The notes: generated by a model not told the origin, from the sequence alone. Positions 24,601-33,799 are shown, numbered from the stretch's first letter. The stretch: DNA of 64,000 bases from Owenia fusiformis (GCA_903813345.2 CAIIXF020000010.1:28670425-28734424); one strand, 5' to 3'. A program made the numbers and translations.

Positions 24601-25927
24601 TGCTTATTCCAATCATTTTTCTCTAAAATTTGAATGAAGTGTCTGATTTTCTTGCATTTCTATACAATTTAGAGTGTTGCCTACATGCCTGTTTACTTTA
24701 TTCCTTGCCTATTTCACAATTTTCCTCTCTATTTTCCATTTTAAAATGTGACCCTCTTGATACTAAAATCAGTGAGTTTACTTAGATGATGACTGATGCA
24801 TCTGGCCCTAATGATGTGACAAAAGATGACCACAGAAAGCTCAGTAAACCAAACTCATAAACAGAATGTGCATTAACCAAGAAGATAATATGACTAAACC
24901 AAGGGATTCTAATTCTTATGATGGTCTTTAAATGGCTTCAAAACAACAGGAAATAAAATTTAAGATTATGAACAAAAAATGCACTCAACATAAGTCAATA
25001 CAGCATATTTGGCTTCTGTTCTATCATTATACATACTTACTTTTTACGTTTGACAGCGTGTCCCATTTTTGTACTGACATATGAATGAACAGAATGATTT
25101 TTGAATGACATATATGGCATATTCTATTGCTCTTATGTATAAGTTGATCCTTAAATTAATTAGTGTCATGAATTCATACTTTGTGTCAATTGAAAAACTC
25201 ATTTTAGCTGAAAAACATGGCCACCACAAATCAGGTCTTATATGAATCAAATCTTGTCCCTAAACCCTTTAACAAAGCTACCCTTTTTATCTGACATCCT
25301 CCTCATATTCCTGAAGTGTATCTCAAGTCTGACAGAACTGAGAATTGGGCCATGGAAGAAGGGATCATAGAGGTAAGATATTTGAAGCAACAATAACAAG
25401 GAATTAACATGCATAATGTCATCACCTGCCATTTGTTACAGACACAGACTGCCGAAAGCCAAATGCTGAACTTGTGTTGGTGATATAAAAATTGGTATTT
25501 TTGTGTTTTACTTACCAAGTACTGTAAGTGGAAACCTCTCTTGAAGAATAGTAGAATCATACGATGCCTGGCACTGAAAATCCGTATCATCGTCCATTGT
25601 GACTCCTGTAATCTTTAAACTTGTTCCATCTAGAGAATACCTAGCGGGACTATCAAATGAACTAGAGTCTATAAAGAGAATTTGGGATGATCCACCTACA
25701 TAACGTAACCAAACAATTTTAGTTGGAGCTGGTGTAACTCCACATGGTAATGTCACGGATAAACCTATTTTCACTGATGTTGCAGCTGGTTTATCAGTCC
25801 AAGTTTGAGCATTTATATTTTGAGACAATAGTACTAATACGAAGCACAGTTTGTAAATCCATATCGATGATAGCATCGTCCTAAACATTTGATTATGGCC
25901 CAGTACTCCACTTGAAACCACAGCCAT
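3360..25927 (-). CDS. Nephrin-like immunoglobulin-superfamily adhesion protein, 12 coding exons, 3' end missing
   Basis: Joined minus-strand exons (listed separately) read without a stop for about 902 residues: signal peptide (about 14-40), Ig1 (41-137), Ig2 (138-239), Ig3 (240-324), Ig4 (325-417), Ig5 (418-507), Ig6 (508-624), Ig7 (625-723), FN3 (724-816), and an FN3-like module (817-902). Ig domains show the usual Cys...Trp...Asp-x-Gly/Asn-x-Tyr/Phe-x-Cys pattern. Each junction has GT at the donor and AG at the acceptor, all introns are phase 1, and all internal exons are multiples of three, which makes the model self-consistent. The C2-type Ig2 and the FN3 segment with PGFDGGHPQTF resemble nephrin/Sns/kirrel-type proteins, which mediate cell-cell adhesion at the plasma membrane; that assignment is inference. 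No transmembrane segment is in the window, so the gene runs beyond position 1 or is secreted. Alternatives are another Ig-FN3 adhesion molecule or a hemicentin/sidekick relative. Confidence 0.85.
3855..3960. repeat. Duplicated 37-bp unit containing the exon 11 donor
   Basis: Two near-identical 37-bp copies, at 3855-3891 and 3924-3960, differ at only two positions. Each begins GTGAGTATTTACTCA and ends TTTACTCACATTT, so each is itself an inverted repeat. The right copy overlaps the end of exon 11 and its donor. Confidence 0.85.
3957..4052 (-). CDS. Exon 11: second half of FN3 domain
   Basis: Acceptor TTTCAG, donor GTGAGT; 32 codons. LYPNTNYTFSVFGENRLGGG carries the conserved FN3 Tyr and N-x-x-G of the F-G strands. 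Its donor lies in one arm of a short inverted repeat (see findings). Confidence 0.85.
4358..4540 (-). CDS. Exon 10: first half of FN3 domain
   Basis: Acceptor TTACAG, donor GTAAGT; 61 codons. PDAPSGLQLVETTWESAQLS, then WVPGFDGGHPQTFVL, is the A-C strand part of an FN3 domain of the type found next to the membrane in nephrin-like proteins. Confidence 0.85.
4547..4783 (+). other. Unrecognised 78-codon open frame in intron 9
   Basis: Open on the strand opposite to the host gene. The product would be acidic and hydrophilic (for example NDDREVSLFSVNDQ). No family recognised. ORFs of this length are expected by chance in DNA this AT-rich, so this is recorded only because the composition looks protein-like. 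Confidence 0.15.
4926..5222 (-). CDS. Exon 9: Ig7
   Basis: Acceptor TTTCAG, donor GTAAGT; 99 codons. Starts PPEVTTPDAKV; Ig core TASLACTAQS, TIQWYKGDE and ADFGNFRCHAVNTLGS. Confidence 0.86.
5433..5783 (-). CDS. Exon 8: Ig6
   Basis: Acceptor TTTTAG, donor GTAAGA; 117 codons. FSIRCEVRGKPSPQVTWSKNG and GDSGNYSCCATN mark the Ig core. It is longer than usual, with an extra loop before the second Cys (GPGRNGEGLTK) and an additional adjacent Cys. Confidence 0.85.
6547..6729 (-). CDS. Exon 7: second part of Ig5
   Basis: Acceptor ATTCAG, donor GTAAGT; 61 codons with DFVWQRED, NGRYVCTVKNDVG and a closing beta strand SVLLTVN. Completes Ig5 in frame with exon 6. Confidence 0.82.
6776..7624. mobile_element. 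Putative non-autonomous DNA element in intron 6
   Basis: The left end CTTAAAGGCCCCATATAAAG and the inverted right end ATTAAAGTCCCCGTCTAAAG are imperfect inverted repeats. The interior is rich in A and T runs and non-coding. A related CCCATTAAATATGG lies near 7325. No target duplication confirmed. Confidence 0.5.
7735..8247. repeat. 19-bp minisatellite in intron 6
   Basis: Roughly 25 tandem units of AAAAGATAAGTGTTCACAT, with a variant unit in which GATTATTGTTCATATAAGA replaces part of the sequence. The variant recurs at irregular intervals, giving a higher-order pattern. The array ends about 35 bp from the donor of exon 6. Confidence 0.92.
8283..8369 (-). CDS. Exon 6: first part of Ig5
   Basis: Acceptor TCTCAG, donor GTATGA (weaker than the others); 29 codons ending after NSVTLSCSTSDRG. 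The short exon and weak donor sit about 35 bp from a minisatellite in the next intron. Skipping this exon would keep the frame but remove the first Cys of Ig5. Confidence 0.78.
8450..8550. mobile_element. Family D MITE-like element, intron 5
   Basis: Starts TAACATGCAAAATGCCACCA and ends GGTGGTGACATAAAAA, giving inverted CACCAC-type ends. About 85% of it resembles the copy at 25397-25495. Confidence 0.65.
8689..8967 (-). CDS. Exon 5: Ig4
   Basis: Acceptor TTTTAG, donor GTAAGT; 93 codons holding a whole Ig domain (NVYCNIDANPAETTLYWKH, then EGTYQCISES). Confidence 0.84.
9319..9435 (-). CDS. Exon 4: second half of Ig3
   Basis: Acceptor TTGCAG, donor GTAAGT; 39 codons. SGESGNYTCIATNALAET is a textbook end of an I-set Ig domain and completes exon 3 in frame. 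Confidence 0.83.
9690..9885 (+). repeat. Family A MITE-like repeat, intron 3
   Basis: Carries GTGGAATTAGCAAGGAATAA, ATTCAAATTTTAGAGAGAAA and AACAGACGGA, the family A landmarks. Lies between exons 4 and 3. Confidence 0.8.
10257..10394 (-). CDS. Exon 3: first half of Ig3
   Basis: Acceptor TTTCAG, donor GTGAGC; 46 codons. Reads KPYLSLGSFNPLQV, then VTITCSIDANP and RWEKDGTPLG, which supplies the first Cys and the core Trp. The second Cys is in exon 4, so an intron splits this Ig domain. Confidence 0.82.
10670..10975 (-). CDS. Exon 2: Ig2, C2-type
   Basis: Acceptor TTTCAG before 10975 and donor GTAAGT at 10669; 102 codons, phase 1 on both sides. The domain has VELTCSTSNGNP, MTWRRNG and DATFDCDVINEA, typical of the second Ig domain in nephrin/kirrel-like proteins. 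It joins exon 1 in frame across a 14.5-kb intron. Confidence 0.85.
10976..13317. other. Intron 1, left part: no gene seen
   Basis: AT-rich intronic DNA. The only pattern noted is a diverged repeat at 12503-12600 (CTGTATATCTAAACACCT and clustered GAACAC motifs) also found at 46597-46740 and, in part, at 52820-52890. Confidence 0.5.
13318..14044. mobile_element. 727-bp element with inverted ends ATCCCAACGAAC
   Basis: Left end ATCCCAACGAAC at 13318-13329; the exact inverse GTTCGTTGGGAT ends at 14044. The interior holds three related modules containing GCCATTTTGAATTTT-like segments (near 13424, 13563 and 13871) and a GACG/GACT tetranucleotide run at 13974-14003. No coding capacity. Confidence 0.65.
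14045..15859. other. Intron 1: no gene seen
   Basis: AT-rich sequence with a C run at 15163-15173. No coding or structured feature recognised; small open frames near 14189-14517 lack any family resemblance. Confidence 0.5.
15859..16040 (+). repeat. Family A MITE-like repeat
   Basis: Diverged copy with GAGGAATTAGCAAGGAATAA and the terminal AAGCAGACGGACATTT; the mid-core is altered. Confidence 0.75.
17001..17178 (-). repeat. Family A MITE-like repeat
   Basis: Reverse orientation: begins AAAATGTCCGTCTGCTCATG, then TTTCTCTCTAAAATTTGAAT and TACAATTTAAAGTA. The interior has diverged. Confidence 0.78.
17179..18984. other. Intron 1: no gene seen
   Basis: No family-like coding sequence. Overlapping open frames on both strands at 17407-17863 are not recognisable. 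A G run of about 15 lies at 18426-18441. Confidence 0.45.
18985..19260 (-). repeat. Possible tRNA-derived SINE
   Basis: The palindromic GGGTTTGAACCC at 19156-19167 resembles an RNA polymerase III B box or tRNA T-arm, and on the minus strand it follows GTAGAGGTCTT. An inverted repeat near 19025-19060 (CTGGCTAGAA / TTCTAGCCAG) may form its 3' part. No convincing cloverleaf or A box was found. Confidence 0.3.
19261..22020. other. Intron 1: C runs and low-copy repeats, no gene
   Basis: Contains C runs at about 19360 and 21341 and one family H repeat near 20340. No coding exon recognised. Confidence 0.45.
20338..20418. repeat. Family H low-copy repeat
   Basis: CATGAGAAATCACGGCCTTC ... ACAGAAAGATGTTATGAGTA. 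The last part is the inverse of the motif at 23767-23832, and the first part is shared with 47578-47662. Confidence 0.5.
22026..23319. mobile_element. Transib-like non-autonomous transposon, 1,294 bp
   Basis: Perfect 44-bp terminal inverted repeats lie at 22026-22069 and 23276-23319, with outer ends CACGGTG and CACCGTG. Both sides are flanked by GAGAT (22021-22025 and 23320-23324), a 5-bp target duplication. Known Transib elements have CAC-x-x-TG ends (CACGGTG in some) and 5-bp duplications, so that superfamily fits best. The interior has no transposase ORF but repeats AAACGCTCCG, in either orientation, at 22061, 22092, 22490, 22513, 22877 and 23254. Sits inside intron 1 of the Ig gene. The perfect ends suggest a young insertion. 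Confidence 0.88.
23540..23638 (-). mobile_element. Family B deletion derivative, 99 bp
   Basis: Keeps the two outer parts of family B (TACCCTTTGCATTGGTTTGA and GACTCTACACGCAGGGTA) but lacks the middle. Flanks GTGTATGAT and GTGTATGGT match at eight of nine bases, so it appears to have inserted as a short element. Confidence 0.85.
23639..24582. other. Intron 1: family H repeat, no gene
   Basis: Contains the family H segment below and small open frames at 23946-24170 and 24247-24495 without family resemblance. Confidence 0.45.
23767..23832. repeat. Family H low-copy repeat
   Basis: TCTGATACTCATAGCATCTT followed by TTTCACCTGAAACATCTCAG closely matches 43154-43222 in the same orientation. Confidence 0.65.
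24583..24760 (-). repeat. Family A MITE-like repeat
   Basis: Well-preserved reverse copy: GAAATGTCCGTCTGCTCATG, TTTCTATACAATTTAGAGTG and TTTATTCCTTGCC in order. Confidence 0.82.
24761..25396. other. Intron 1, end next to exon 1: nothing recognised
   Basis: AT-rich, no coding exon or repeat identified. Confidence 0.45.
25397..25495. mobile_element. Family D MITE-like element beside exon 1
   Basis: GAATTAACATGCATAATGTC ... TTGGTGATATAAAAAT, matching the copy at 8450-8550 throughout. It lies about 16 bp inside intron 1 from the exon 1 donor. Confidence 0.65.
25516..25927 (-). CDS. Exon 1: signal peptide and Ig1
   Basis: The first ATG after an in-frame TGA is at 25927. A second ATG, 13 codons on, gives a more conventional signal peptide (hydrophobic core LCFVLVLLSQ, predicted cleavage after about residue 40), so either start may be used. 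The rest is one V-like Ig domain with LPCGV as first Cys, WLRY as core Trp, and DDDTDFQCQA as second Cys. The donor is GTAAG at 25515, in phase 1. Confidence 0.85.
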
Positions 25928-26004
25928 AATGCTGTAATTTATCCCTAGAATTCCAAGGTGATGTTTTCAAGTTGATCCTTGGATCTGCTCTGAGCTTACT
26001 ACTA

Positions 26005-26012
26005 TCCTTATA
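26005..26012 (-). promoter_or_regulatory. TATA-like box upstream of the Ig gene
   Basis: TATAAGGA on the minus strand, 78 bases before the first ATG at 25927. The distance suits a core promoter with a short 5' leader. No initiator was identified, and a non-coding first exon further right is equally possible. Confidence 0.3.
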
Positions 26013-26049
26013 CTAGAGATAAATAAACATCTAGTTGAGTTAGCTGATA

Positions 26050-27167
26050 GCTTGGTGAATCTCTGACCTAATTACCTCCCTCCTATGGCCTAATTACCCC
26101 TAAATAGGCTAAAGAAGAAATGCAAATAAACTCCTGGAGTTTGTCCACACAGCACATGTACAATTTACTAGCTTATTAGTGTAATTCTCCTACTTTGTCA
26201 ATGAAGGATATCTGGTATGGCTTTATATATATATATGGCTTTCAGTTATTATAAACTTCACAATTCTTTCTGCAATCTGATTGGTCGATCCCAAATCCTT
26301 GAAATCAATCCAAAGTTTGTTGTTGTCCGCCTGTCTCTAATACAACCCGAAGATGTTTTCTCAATATACTCCGATCAGATTTCGGAATCATCTGTGGTCA
26401 TTTCGACAAGTTTCAAATATCTTTCAACTTAGAAACTCTAGTTATTCTACACAGATAGCGCCAAAGATATCACATACTATGCTTTGTCCTTCTTCAATGT
26501 TTTCACTTCTGAGTGGTTTTGTATTAACGTGGAGTGTTTCCGCTACTTCTTGTCGCTACTTTAAAGATCGTGCCGATATTTCATCCGGAATTTTCAGGCC
26601 TCAAGCTTCTTTAGTCTGGAAAAACAAAAGAGAATTCTGTGAGAGTTACAAGTATAAACATTTGGTTAGGTTAAGAGTAGTTAAGTAGTTGAATGTTTTA
26701 GAGACCATGAAACCATATTTCAATTTGTCATCGTCCAAGAAAAAAGCTGCATTATGCTACTATCATCTTTTTCAGTACATACATTTTATACAATCAAGAA
26801 TTGATGTTAAGTTAATAGTATCCTTAAAATAAAACAAAAAAACAATTTGATGAGAATTGAAATTATAAATATACCAAAAAGTAATATTCTAAGACATAAC
26901 AAATATTGATGAATTTTCTCATACCCAATTAACCTAAAAATTATGACTTCCCATTCGGTACCTCATATCAAATGAACTAGCAGTAATATTTATGTTGGTG
27001 CCAAGGTACAGGTCATTTGGTTGATATGTGAAATTGATGTCATGAAACTCTAATATTTTATGGCTAAATTATCATAAATACTGAGGCATACAAATTGACT
27101 AATGCTAGAGTTATTTGTATTGTACATTTGTAGTCAAGTACCTTCTGTTATCCAAGTAGTGTCATAT
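26050..27167. other. Upstream flank of the Ig gene
   Basis: An unusually GC-rich patch for this window (about 26280-26650) contains GATTGGTCGATC (CCAAT-box type) and an open frame of 111 codons at 26353-26688 on the plus strand, which I do not recognise. It could be a divergent first exon, a regulatory region, or chance. Confidence 0.3.
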
Positions 27168-27345
27168 AAATGTCATCATGATGGTCAAGATTTCTAATGC
27201 GAAATAAAGCAGAAAAGAGTGGAATCAGCAAGGAATAAACTAGACATCCATGAAGATAATACTCTAAATTGTAAAGAAATGCCAAAAAATAAAACACTTC
27301 TTTCAAATTTAAGAGAGAAATCACATGAAATCACATGATAAGTGA
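27168..27345 (+). repeat. Family A MITE-like repeat, right end altered
   Basis: GAGTGGAATCAGCAAGGAAT and ACTCTAAATTGTAAAGAAAT are present, but the CAGACGGAC terminus has been lost. Confidence 0.72.
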
Positions 27346-28002
27346 GAAATTTTAAACACAGATTGTCATGTATGTCTCTATGGCAACAATTCTCAATGGA
27401 ATATTACAATTTGAATGCTCCATTTATCACACACAGGTAGTTTGCACTTAAAGAAGGTCACATACTTAAATACCATCCTATATCCTCCAGGCTCGATCTG
27501 TTCATTTTAAAAGAAAGAAGTTCTGTAAAATGTAAAATACTTGTCAGATGGAAGTCTGAGTTCTTCATTAAATGATTGAACAAATTCAAATAAAATCACA
27601 TCATCCCATGAACTGACCCCCCCCCTTCCCCCAACAACCACCTTCCCCCAATCTCTCTAAAACACTGATCTATAGAAGTGATATCCATTCTCATAGTCTT
27701 CTGCATTCTCCTCTATAACATATTGTCCAAGTTTAAATCATAATACCTTTCAACGCAAAAATGACAAACTGGTCAACCTCCATTCTGAGCTTCCAATGTC
27801 TTCATTCTTTTTATGATACATCAAAGACAAGTCAAGATACTAAAACTCACCTTACTCAAATCTATCTGTGATCAAGCAATCAATCAAGCTTCTTAACTGA
27901 ACCATAGTGAACCTAACACAATCAAAGCTGGTAACAATCAAGGGAGAAAAGATCTCCTGAGCAGACGTGCAGAGTAACAGAGACACCCATACATAAAATA
28001 AT
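27346..28002. other. Intergenic, C run, no gene
   Basis: A C-rich run lies at 27607-27640. Nothing coding recognised. Confidence 0.45.
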
Positions 28003-28162
28003 AGAGGTCATGTTTTAAAATGAAAAATAGAGTACAAATGGGAGGAATATACTAGAAACGAATTGCATAGAGTTGTAGTCAACACTCTAAATTGTATTGA
28101 TATGCTAAAATATTATATACTTCATTCAAATTTTAGAGAGAAATAGAGTGAAATAAGCAAGT
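28003..28162 (+). repeat. Family A MITE-like repeat, right end lost
   Basis: GTCATGTTTTAAAATG start, CAACACTCTAAATTGTATTG and ATTCAAATTTTAGAGAGAAA; ends at AAATAAGCAAG without the CAGACGGAC terminus. Confidence 0.75.
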
Positions 28163-28720
28163 GTTCAATCAGATTTGAGCGCCAGAAATGATGTAATAGC
28201 TCAACAGATCATGGGAGTTTCACAGACCTTCCTGAGTAAATAATCAAGCAATTATCAGCCATTCCACTCATTAACTAACATTTGTCTGAGCATTCACAAC
28301 TTCAATGAGGTCCTATGATAAATAGTTCCTTTCCTGAATAACGCAATACCCCCCTCCCCTTCTTCACCTTTCTCGGTATTGTATAAATGCTGAAACCTTA
28401 CCTGACGACTTTTTACTCTCTCAATTCAAAGTTACAGAAGCATAATGACTAGATCGTATTATTTACAGGAATTCAGTTACTCTCCAATATTAAAACATTA
28501 TGTTTCCATGTGCTTACTGGGATGTAGTAGCCGATATATGCAACATGTTGTTTTTCACAAACTGCATTGTCCTCATATTGGTATTGCTCCGACTAAGGTG
28601 TTCGGGAGTAATTATGTTTTTTAAAGTTTAAAAGTCCAATTAGCATAGCGTGGCTTTGTTTCAAACATATAATCAAGCACCCCTGTCACATACCTGCGAG
28701 CAAATCACAACCAGTCTGTA

Positions 28721-28901
28721 AAATGGCATGACGGTAATATTTTGAAATGCAAAATAGAGTAGGTTGGAGTGGAATTAGCAAGGAATAGAGTAAATAGGCA
28801 TGCAGTCATCACTCTAAATTGTATAGAAATGACATAAAATCAGACACATTATTCAAATTTTCAAGAGAAATGAAGTTGAATAAATACGAGCAGACGACAT
28901 G
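28721..28901 (+). repeat. Family A MITE-like repeat
   Basis: GAGTGGAATTAGCAAGGAAT, ACTCTAAATTGTATAGAAAT and CGAGCAGACGACAT present. Confidence 0.8.
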
Positions 28902-29632
28902 TCAAACGCTAGTATATTACAATTCACAACTCAAAACCACAAAAAGATGATGAATTTGAGGTCTGTGTCGAGCTGAACTTGGAAGAAAGAAATAGCGACC
29001 TTTGCTTCACTATGCGCTTCCATGACATTTTATCATGAAATACCACGAGACAATATGTCTGCCACCCTCTCATATTCAAAAGTTTACGCTGGGTTACCTA
29101 GAAATCTCTGGTCTCCAAACTATGTACATGTAGCTCCTATTCTTTCCCTAAAGAATATTTGGAAGGATACAATCAGACGCTTTTTTCCAACCAGCTAGAT
29201 AAAACAGGGGCTTGATGCAACTAGCAAAGATGCAAGACTATCCCCTATGGGATGTTACTACACAAATAAACCATTACATGATACTTTGTTGAAATGTAAA
29301 TCCCATCAGATATTGTTCCATAAATTCTAGCTCAAATCGTGGGTATGAAATGAGCCAGCAAGTGTGACCCCCACCAATTCAAATGAGACACAGCCTAAAC
29401 TAGTGCAGGGGTAAGGTTTGTGATGGATTTGATGCCAGATATTCAACATTTCAACAGGTCCTGTCTGACTGACAACATGTTTATTCTGACCAGTCTGTTT
29501 ATAAACAACCCATTCACAGATCTCTACATCAAATGACCATTGAAATTCTCATTATAGTACTGTATATCAAGGCAACCAAAAAGTCAAACCATTAGCTTTC
29601 TCTTTTCTCTTGAACACCCATCTACAAATGAT
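28902..29632. other. Intergenic, no gene seen
   Basis: No coding sequence, inverted ends or tandem repeat recognised. Confidence 0.45.
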
Positions 29633-29802
29633 AAAGGCATGTTTTAAAATGTAACATAGAGTGAAAGAGAAAGGAATAAGCAAGGAACAAATGGAACAGA
29701 CGTGTAGAAAACATTCTTAATTGTAAAGAAATGTAAGAAAATCAAACATTTCATTCAAATTTTAGAGAAATATGGAGGAATAAACATGAGCAGACTAATT
29801 TT
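29633..29802 (+). repeat. Family A MITE-like repeat
   Basis: GGCATGTTTTAAAATG, AAGGAATAAGCAAGGAACAA and ATTCAAATTTTAGAGAAA; terminus GAGCAGACTAATTT, slightly altered. Confidence 0.76.
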
Positions 29803-31602
29803 TAAAGTTGGAAAGTACTATCACTTGCAAATACCTGGCTTCAATAAAAAATGATCAAAGAATGCCCAGATTTATAAAAATACACCTGCTTTTTGTTTGT
29901 GTGTTTGTTTGTTTACAATTAAGTAGCTATATCAACAAATACCCCATAGTTCCCTTGGATCTTCTACAAACTTTGTTATTAGCTTGATAAAAATCAGGTT
30001 AAAAACTACCCATGAAAACTATGCAGATCAAAGAAGCAATCCACAACAAAATGCTGTAGAATTTTGACATCTATTACATGAATCTAGATTAAAGTAAGTA
30101 TTAGAGTTGTAACTACAATATAATAAAAACTAAACAAGACTTACCTTGAAAACCGTTATATATTACACTTTTTAAAATCTTTTTTGGCGGACAACAAGTT
30201 ACCATCAGTTTGAACTTCAATGTATTTAACAGTTGATATTCTCTTTCCATTTGGCAACCTTTCCAAAAACTCAAATTATATTTTTTACTGCTATATATGC
30301 CATCAATAACGGTTTATGAGTTGATATGAGTTGATATGTTGCCAAGGTAATTTTTCCTGTGTTACTAGAGACACACACAGTAGTCCAGATTTTCAATTAA
30401 CTCACCATCATTAATATACATGACCCTACCTGGTATGAACTTCACTTAAGGCCCTTAATCTGAATAATGAACTAAACTTTTACATAATTTACATACATCT
30501 TGCATAATCACATAGCACATGTAACAAAAGAGAAAATAAATAATTTAGATGGACATTATATATTATTTGGATGGTGCCCAAGAGTCCATTAATGAATTAG
30601 GAAAAATATAATTCCAAATAAATCAACAATCAGAGAATGAATCTGTCATCGATCTCTGTTCAAATAAGTGTCTAAATGTGATCACATACTGATAACTTCA
30701 TTTGATTCTGATAAAATAGTTTTAATCAAAAAGGCAAACAAATTATCTTTAATTGTTTCTTTGTTCTAGAACTGATACAAACAATCACCAAATGGAACAT
30801 ACCTGTGGCCATTATACCAACTATAGCACACAAACAGTCTGATTTCCATGACAATTCAACTGACACAGACACAACAGATTACTTTTCCAATTTGCCATTA
30901 AATCCTCAAATCTATTATTTTCTAATCCAAGACATTTACTTATAAATGAGCCTATGAAGAGAGAGTTTGTTAAAAACAAACCATTACTTTTTTTCTTATA
31001 TAGTCTACATAAATGTATTAATATAAAGGTACCTATATACCAAGAATGGTGAGTTGCCTACATGCATATATATTCAATATGTACAATACACCTTAAATTA
31101 CTTTTTTGAGATTTGATTTGAAACCATATACATATACACTATTGTTTACCAATCTCACATTATTAGGCTTTAAAAATCAATTTATTGATTTAGATGGCGC
31201 TTGATTCATTTAAGATAGCAAAGAACTCACGAAACGGGAAAAAAATTACTCAGAAGCAATTATAATTATTATGCAATCAAAGATAAGCATTAAAATATGT
31301 TTAATCAAATGATTTTTTAAGATAACAGTAACTGCCAATATTACAGTACACCATAAAAGATAGAACTTACCATAACATCAGCGAATGCGAAAATATTTAC
31401 ACAACTCCAAGTGCATTATGGGATAGCACAAACTAATAACACTCTTCAATCTCTGTATCTCCGAATCATATCAATCATACAATTTTGTCACATCGTCAAC
31501 TTTTTAACATGTCTCTATGAGAAACAATGGGCTATAAAACAATAAAACAATCCAGCTCCTGATACCAACGATCTGACTAATTAATAACACACCTCTGAGT
31601 TA
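29803..31602. other. Intergenic, no gene seen
   Basis: Very AT-rich with no recognisable coding or mobile feature. Confidence 0.45.
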
Positions 31603-31780
31603 TCGTCATGACAGTTACTTTTTAAAATCAAAAATAGCATAGAAAAGAGGGGAATTAATGAGGAATAAAATAAACAGACATGTATTGAACACTCTAAATT
31701 GTATGGAAATGCAAGAAAATCAGGCCATTTATTCAAATTTTAGAGAGAAATAGAGTGAAATAAGTTGAGCAGACGGACAA
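31603..31780 (+). repeat. Family A MITE-like repeat
   Basis: AACACTCTAAATTGTATGGA, ATTCAAATTTTAGAGAGAAA and TTGAGCAGACGGACA. Confidence 0.8.
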
Positions 31781-32468
31781 AATTGGCAAGATTGTACTTC
31801 AGCATGTAATTAATAGCTTGATTAGCATATCCTGATTGCTGTTACCACATACTGAACATTGAGCACTAATTTAGATAAATATTCAATTCTATATTGATAT
31901 ACAGATAACAGACTGGTTATCAGGTTATAACAGAGTGGGGGGAGGAGGGAATTGTGAGGATGAAAGACTCCTAATATAGAATGTAACATAGTAGTGTTGT
32001 ATCAACTTCAAGTCCCTCAAGCACCAGGTGTTCATCTTTGATTAATCAACTGTATTGGGGGGAGAAGGTCTAAGGTACCAAAGGGTAGCAGAAAACTTGT
32101 ACAAGAAGCTTTTAAAAACTCATTAAGAGTATGAGACAAGCAGGGCTTGAGACAAGACTTACAATGATGTGTTTTACCTAAATTATATTTTAGGAAGCTT
32201 AGAATACATTTACATTCTTAAAATGCACCAGTAAAAAGTATTTCACATTTTAGATGGAACATATTGAAAAAGAACATTTTAAGTATGGGATTATACCCCC
32301 TCCCCCTATTCTCTAATGACATCCTAATGAACACAATATGAGGAATGCTCCATTTCCCCTCTGCATATTTATGAAGGGAATCAGTTATATAAGATATGCC
32401 TGTTATATTTGCTAATTAATGTCACCTCAGAATACATGGGAGGAATTGTTGTAATTACTACACTAATG

Positions 32469-32846
32469 TACCCTTTGCATTCGTTTGACTTCACTTCTTA
32501 AAAGAGAGCTTCGTCTTCACTCTTTCAAACTAAAATAAACCTGTGAACTCACCGCACCAATCAGTGTTCGTCGGCCAAATTTGACCGACACTCTATATAT
32601 GGTCATTCCTTCTGACGTCATCGTTGAGCCCGGAATTGACCAATGACATGCGCATATTTAATTAGAACGCATTTGGCGTATGTTTCTTCAAGTTCGCTGA
32701 ATGGTGGAAGAAAGGTCAGCGCGTAGGTCAAAAGTGATTTATTACCCAAACTGTCAGCGGTACCCGTTGTGGGGGCGGGGCTACTAAACTGTAATATGGT
32801 CTCTACTAGGCAGAGTGTAGTTTAACTAGACTCTGCACGCAGGGTA
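32469..32846 (-). mobile_element. Family B MITE, full-length copy, 378 bp
   Basis: Ends TACCCTTTGC and GCAGGGTA. The flanks CTACACTAATG and CTACATTAATG match at 10 of 11 bases, though the other four copies duplicate 9 bases. The interior holds GC-box, CRE-type TGACGTCA, CCAAT-type and TATATA sequences but no ORF. About 90% similar to the copies at 51021 and 55275, in opposite orientation. Confidence 0.88.
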
Positions 32847-33799
32847 CTACATTAATGATGCATTAATAGATTCAGATGCCTTGAAACATGACCTCTTAAT
32901 AAACACAATGACCGCATATACATGTATCATGGAAACACTTTTAAATCTACTGAAAATGTAAACATCAATGAAATATGCAAAAACAAATAATCAAATTGAT
33001 AAAACACAAATTCTTCAAGATAACATTTTTGAATCAACAAAATCCCAGCAACGAGATTCAACATTACACCTGATAATGCTATTAATCAAATACAGAATGC
33101 ATTAATCATAAATGTTGCGAATATATCATTTTAACTGACCGCATGTAAAACAAGGTACTTGAATGAGTAACTCTTGTCAAATGTAATACCTCATAAAACA
33201 ATGGGAACATGGCCGTGGGCGAAAACTCGCAACGGACTCTGGCATTTATTGCTCAAAATGTGTAGTATTATATCGACTAATATCTGAACTTTCAATAGAC
33301 CAGGGTTACGAGGGACAGATGATTGTAAAAAAAAATTTTTCCGAAGTTTGAAAAATGGACTCTTTCTGCATCGTGAACTTGCAACAATTAGTGACTCTTT
33401 GTTGAAGATTAAAAAAATGAATATCTGGTACGAGCAATCTGGTTTCATTTTTATTTGATGAATAGTATAAAAAGGGGGAAAAGACAGAGAACAGAGTTAA
33501 GACCCATGTAGTGGACCTTCTAAATCTTATCAAGAACAGGAAAACTCATCCTTGGTCCAAGGGTATTTCACTTCTTTCCAATTTCAGCATAAATCAAGTC
33601 CTTTGAAGAAGGATGAGGAAATTTTGCTTTGTCTTATTACAGAGACATTTATCTCCAAAATTCAATTTGTAGAGATGAATTAGTACTAAGCAATGAGAGA
33701 GAGAGAGATGACCTTTTGAAAATAGATGACCAATAGATGAATATGCAAGTACATGAAATAAATATGCATGTATCATTAAACCTCCTTTGCATCAAACCT
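32847..33799. other. Intergenic, no gene seen
   Basis: Overlapping open frames at 33191-33533 are unrecognised and probably chance. A short GAGA run lies near 33700. Confidence 0.45.
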
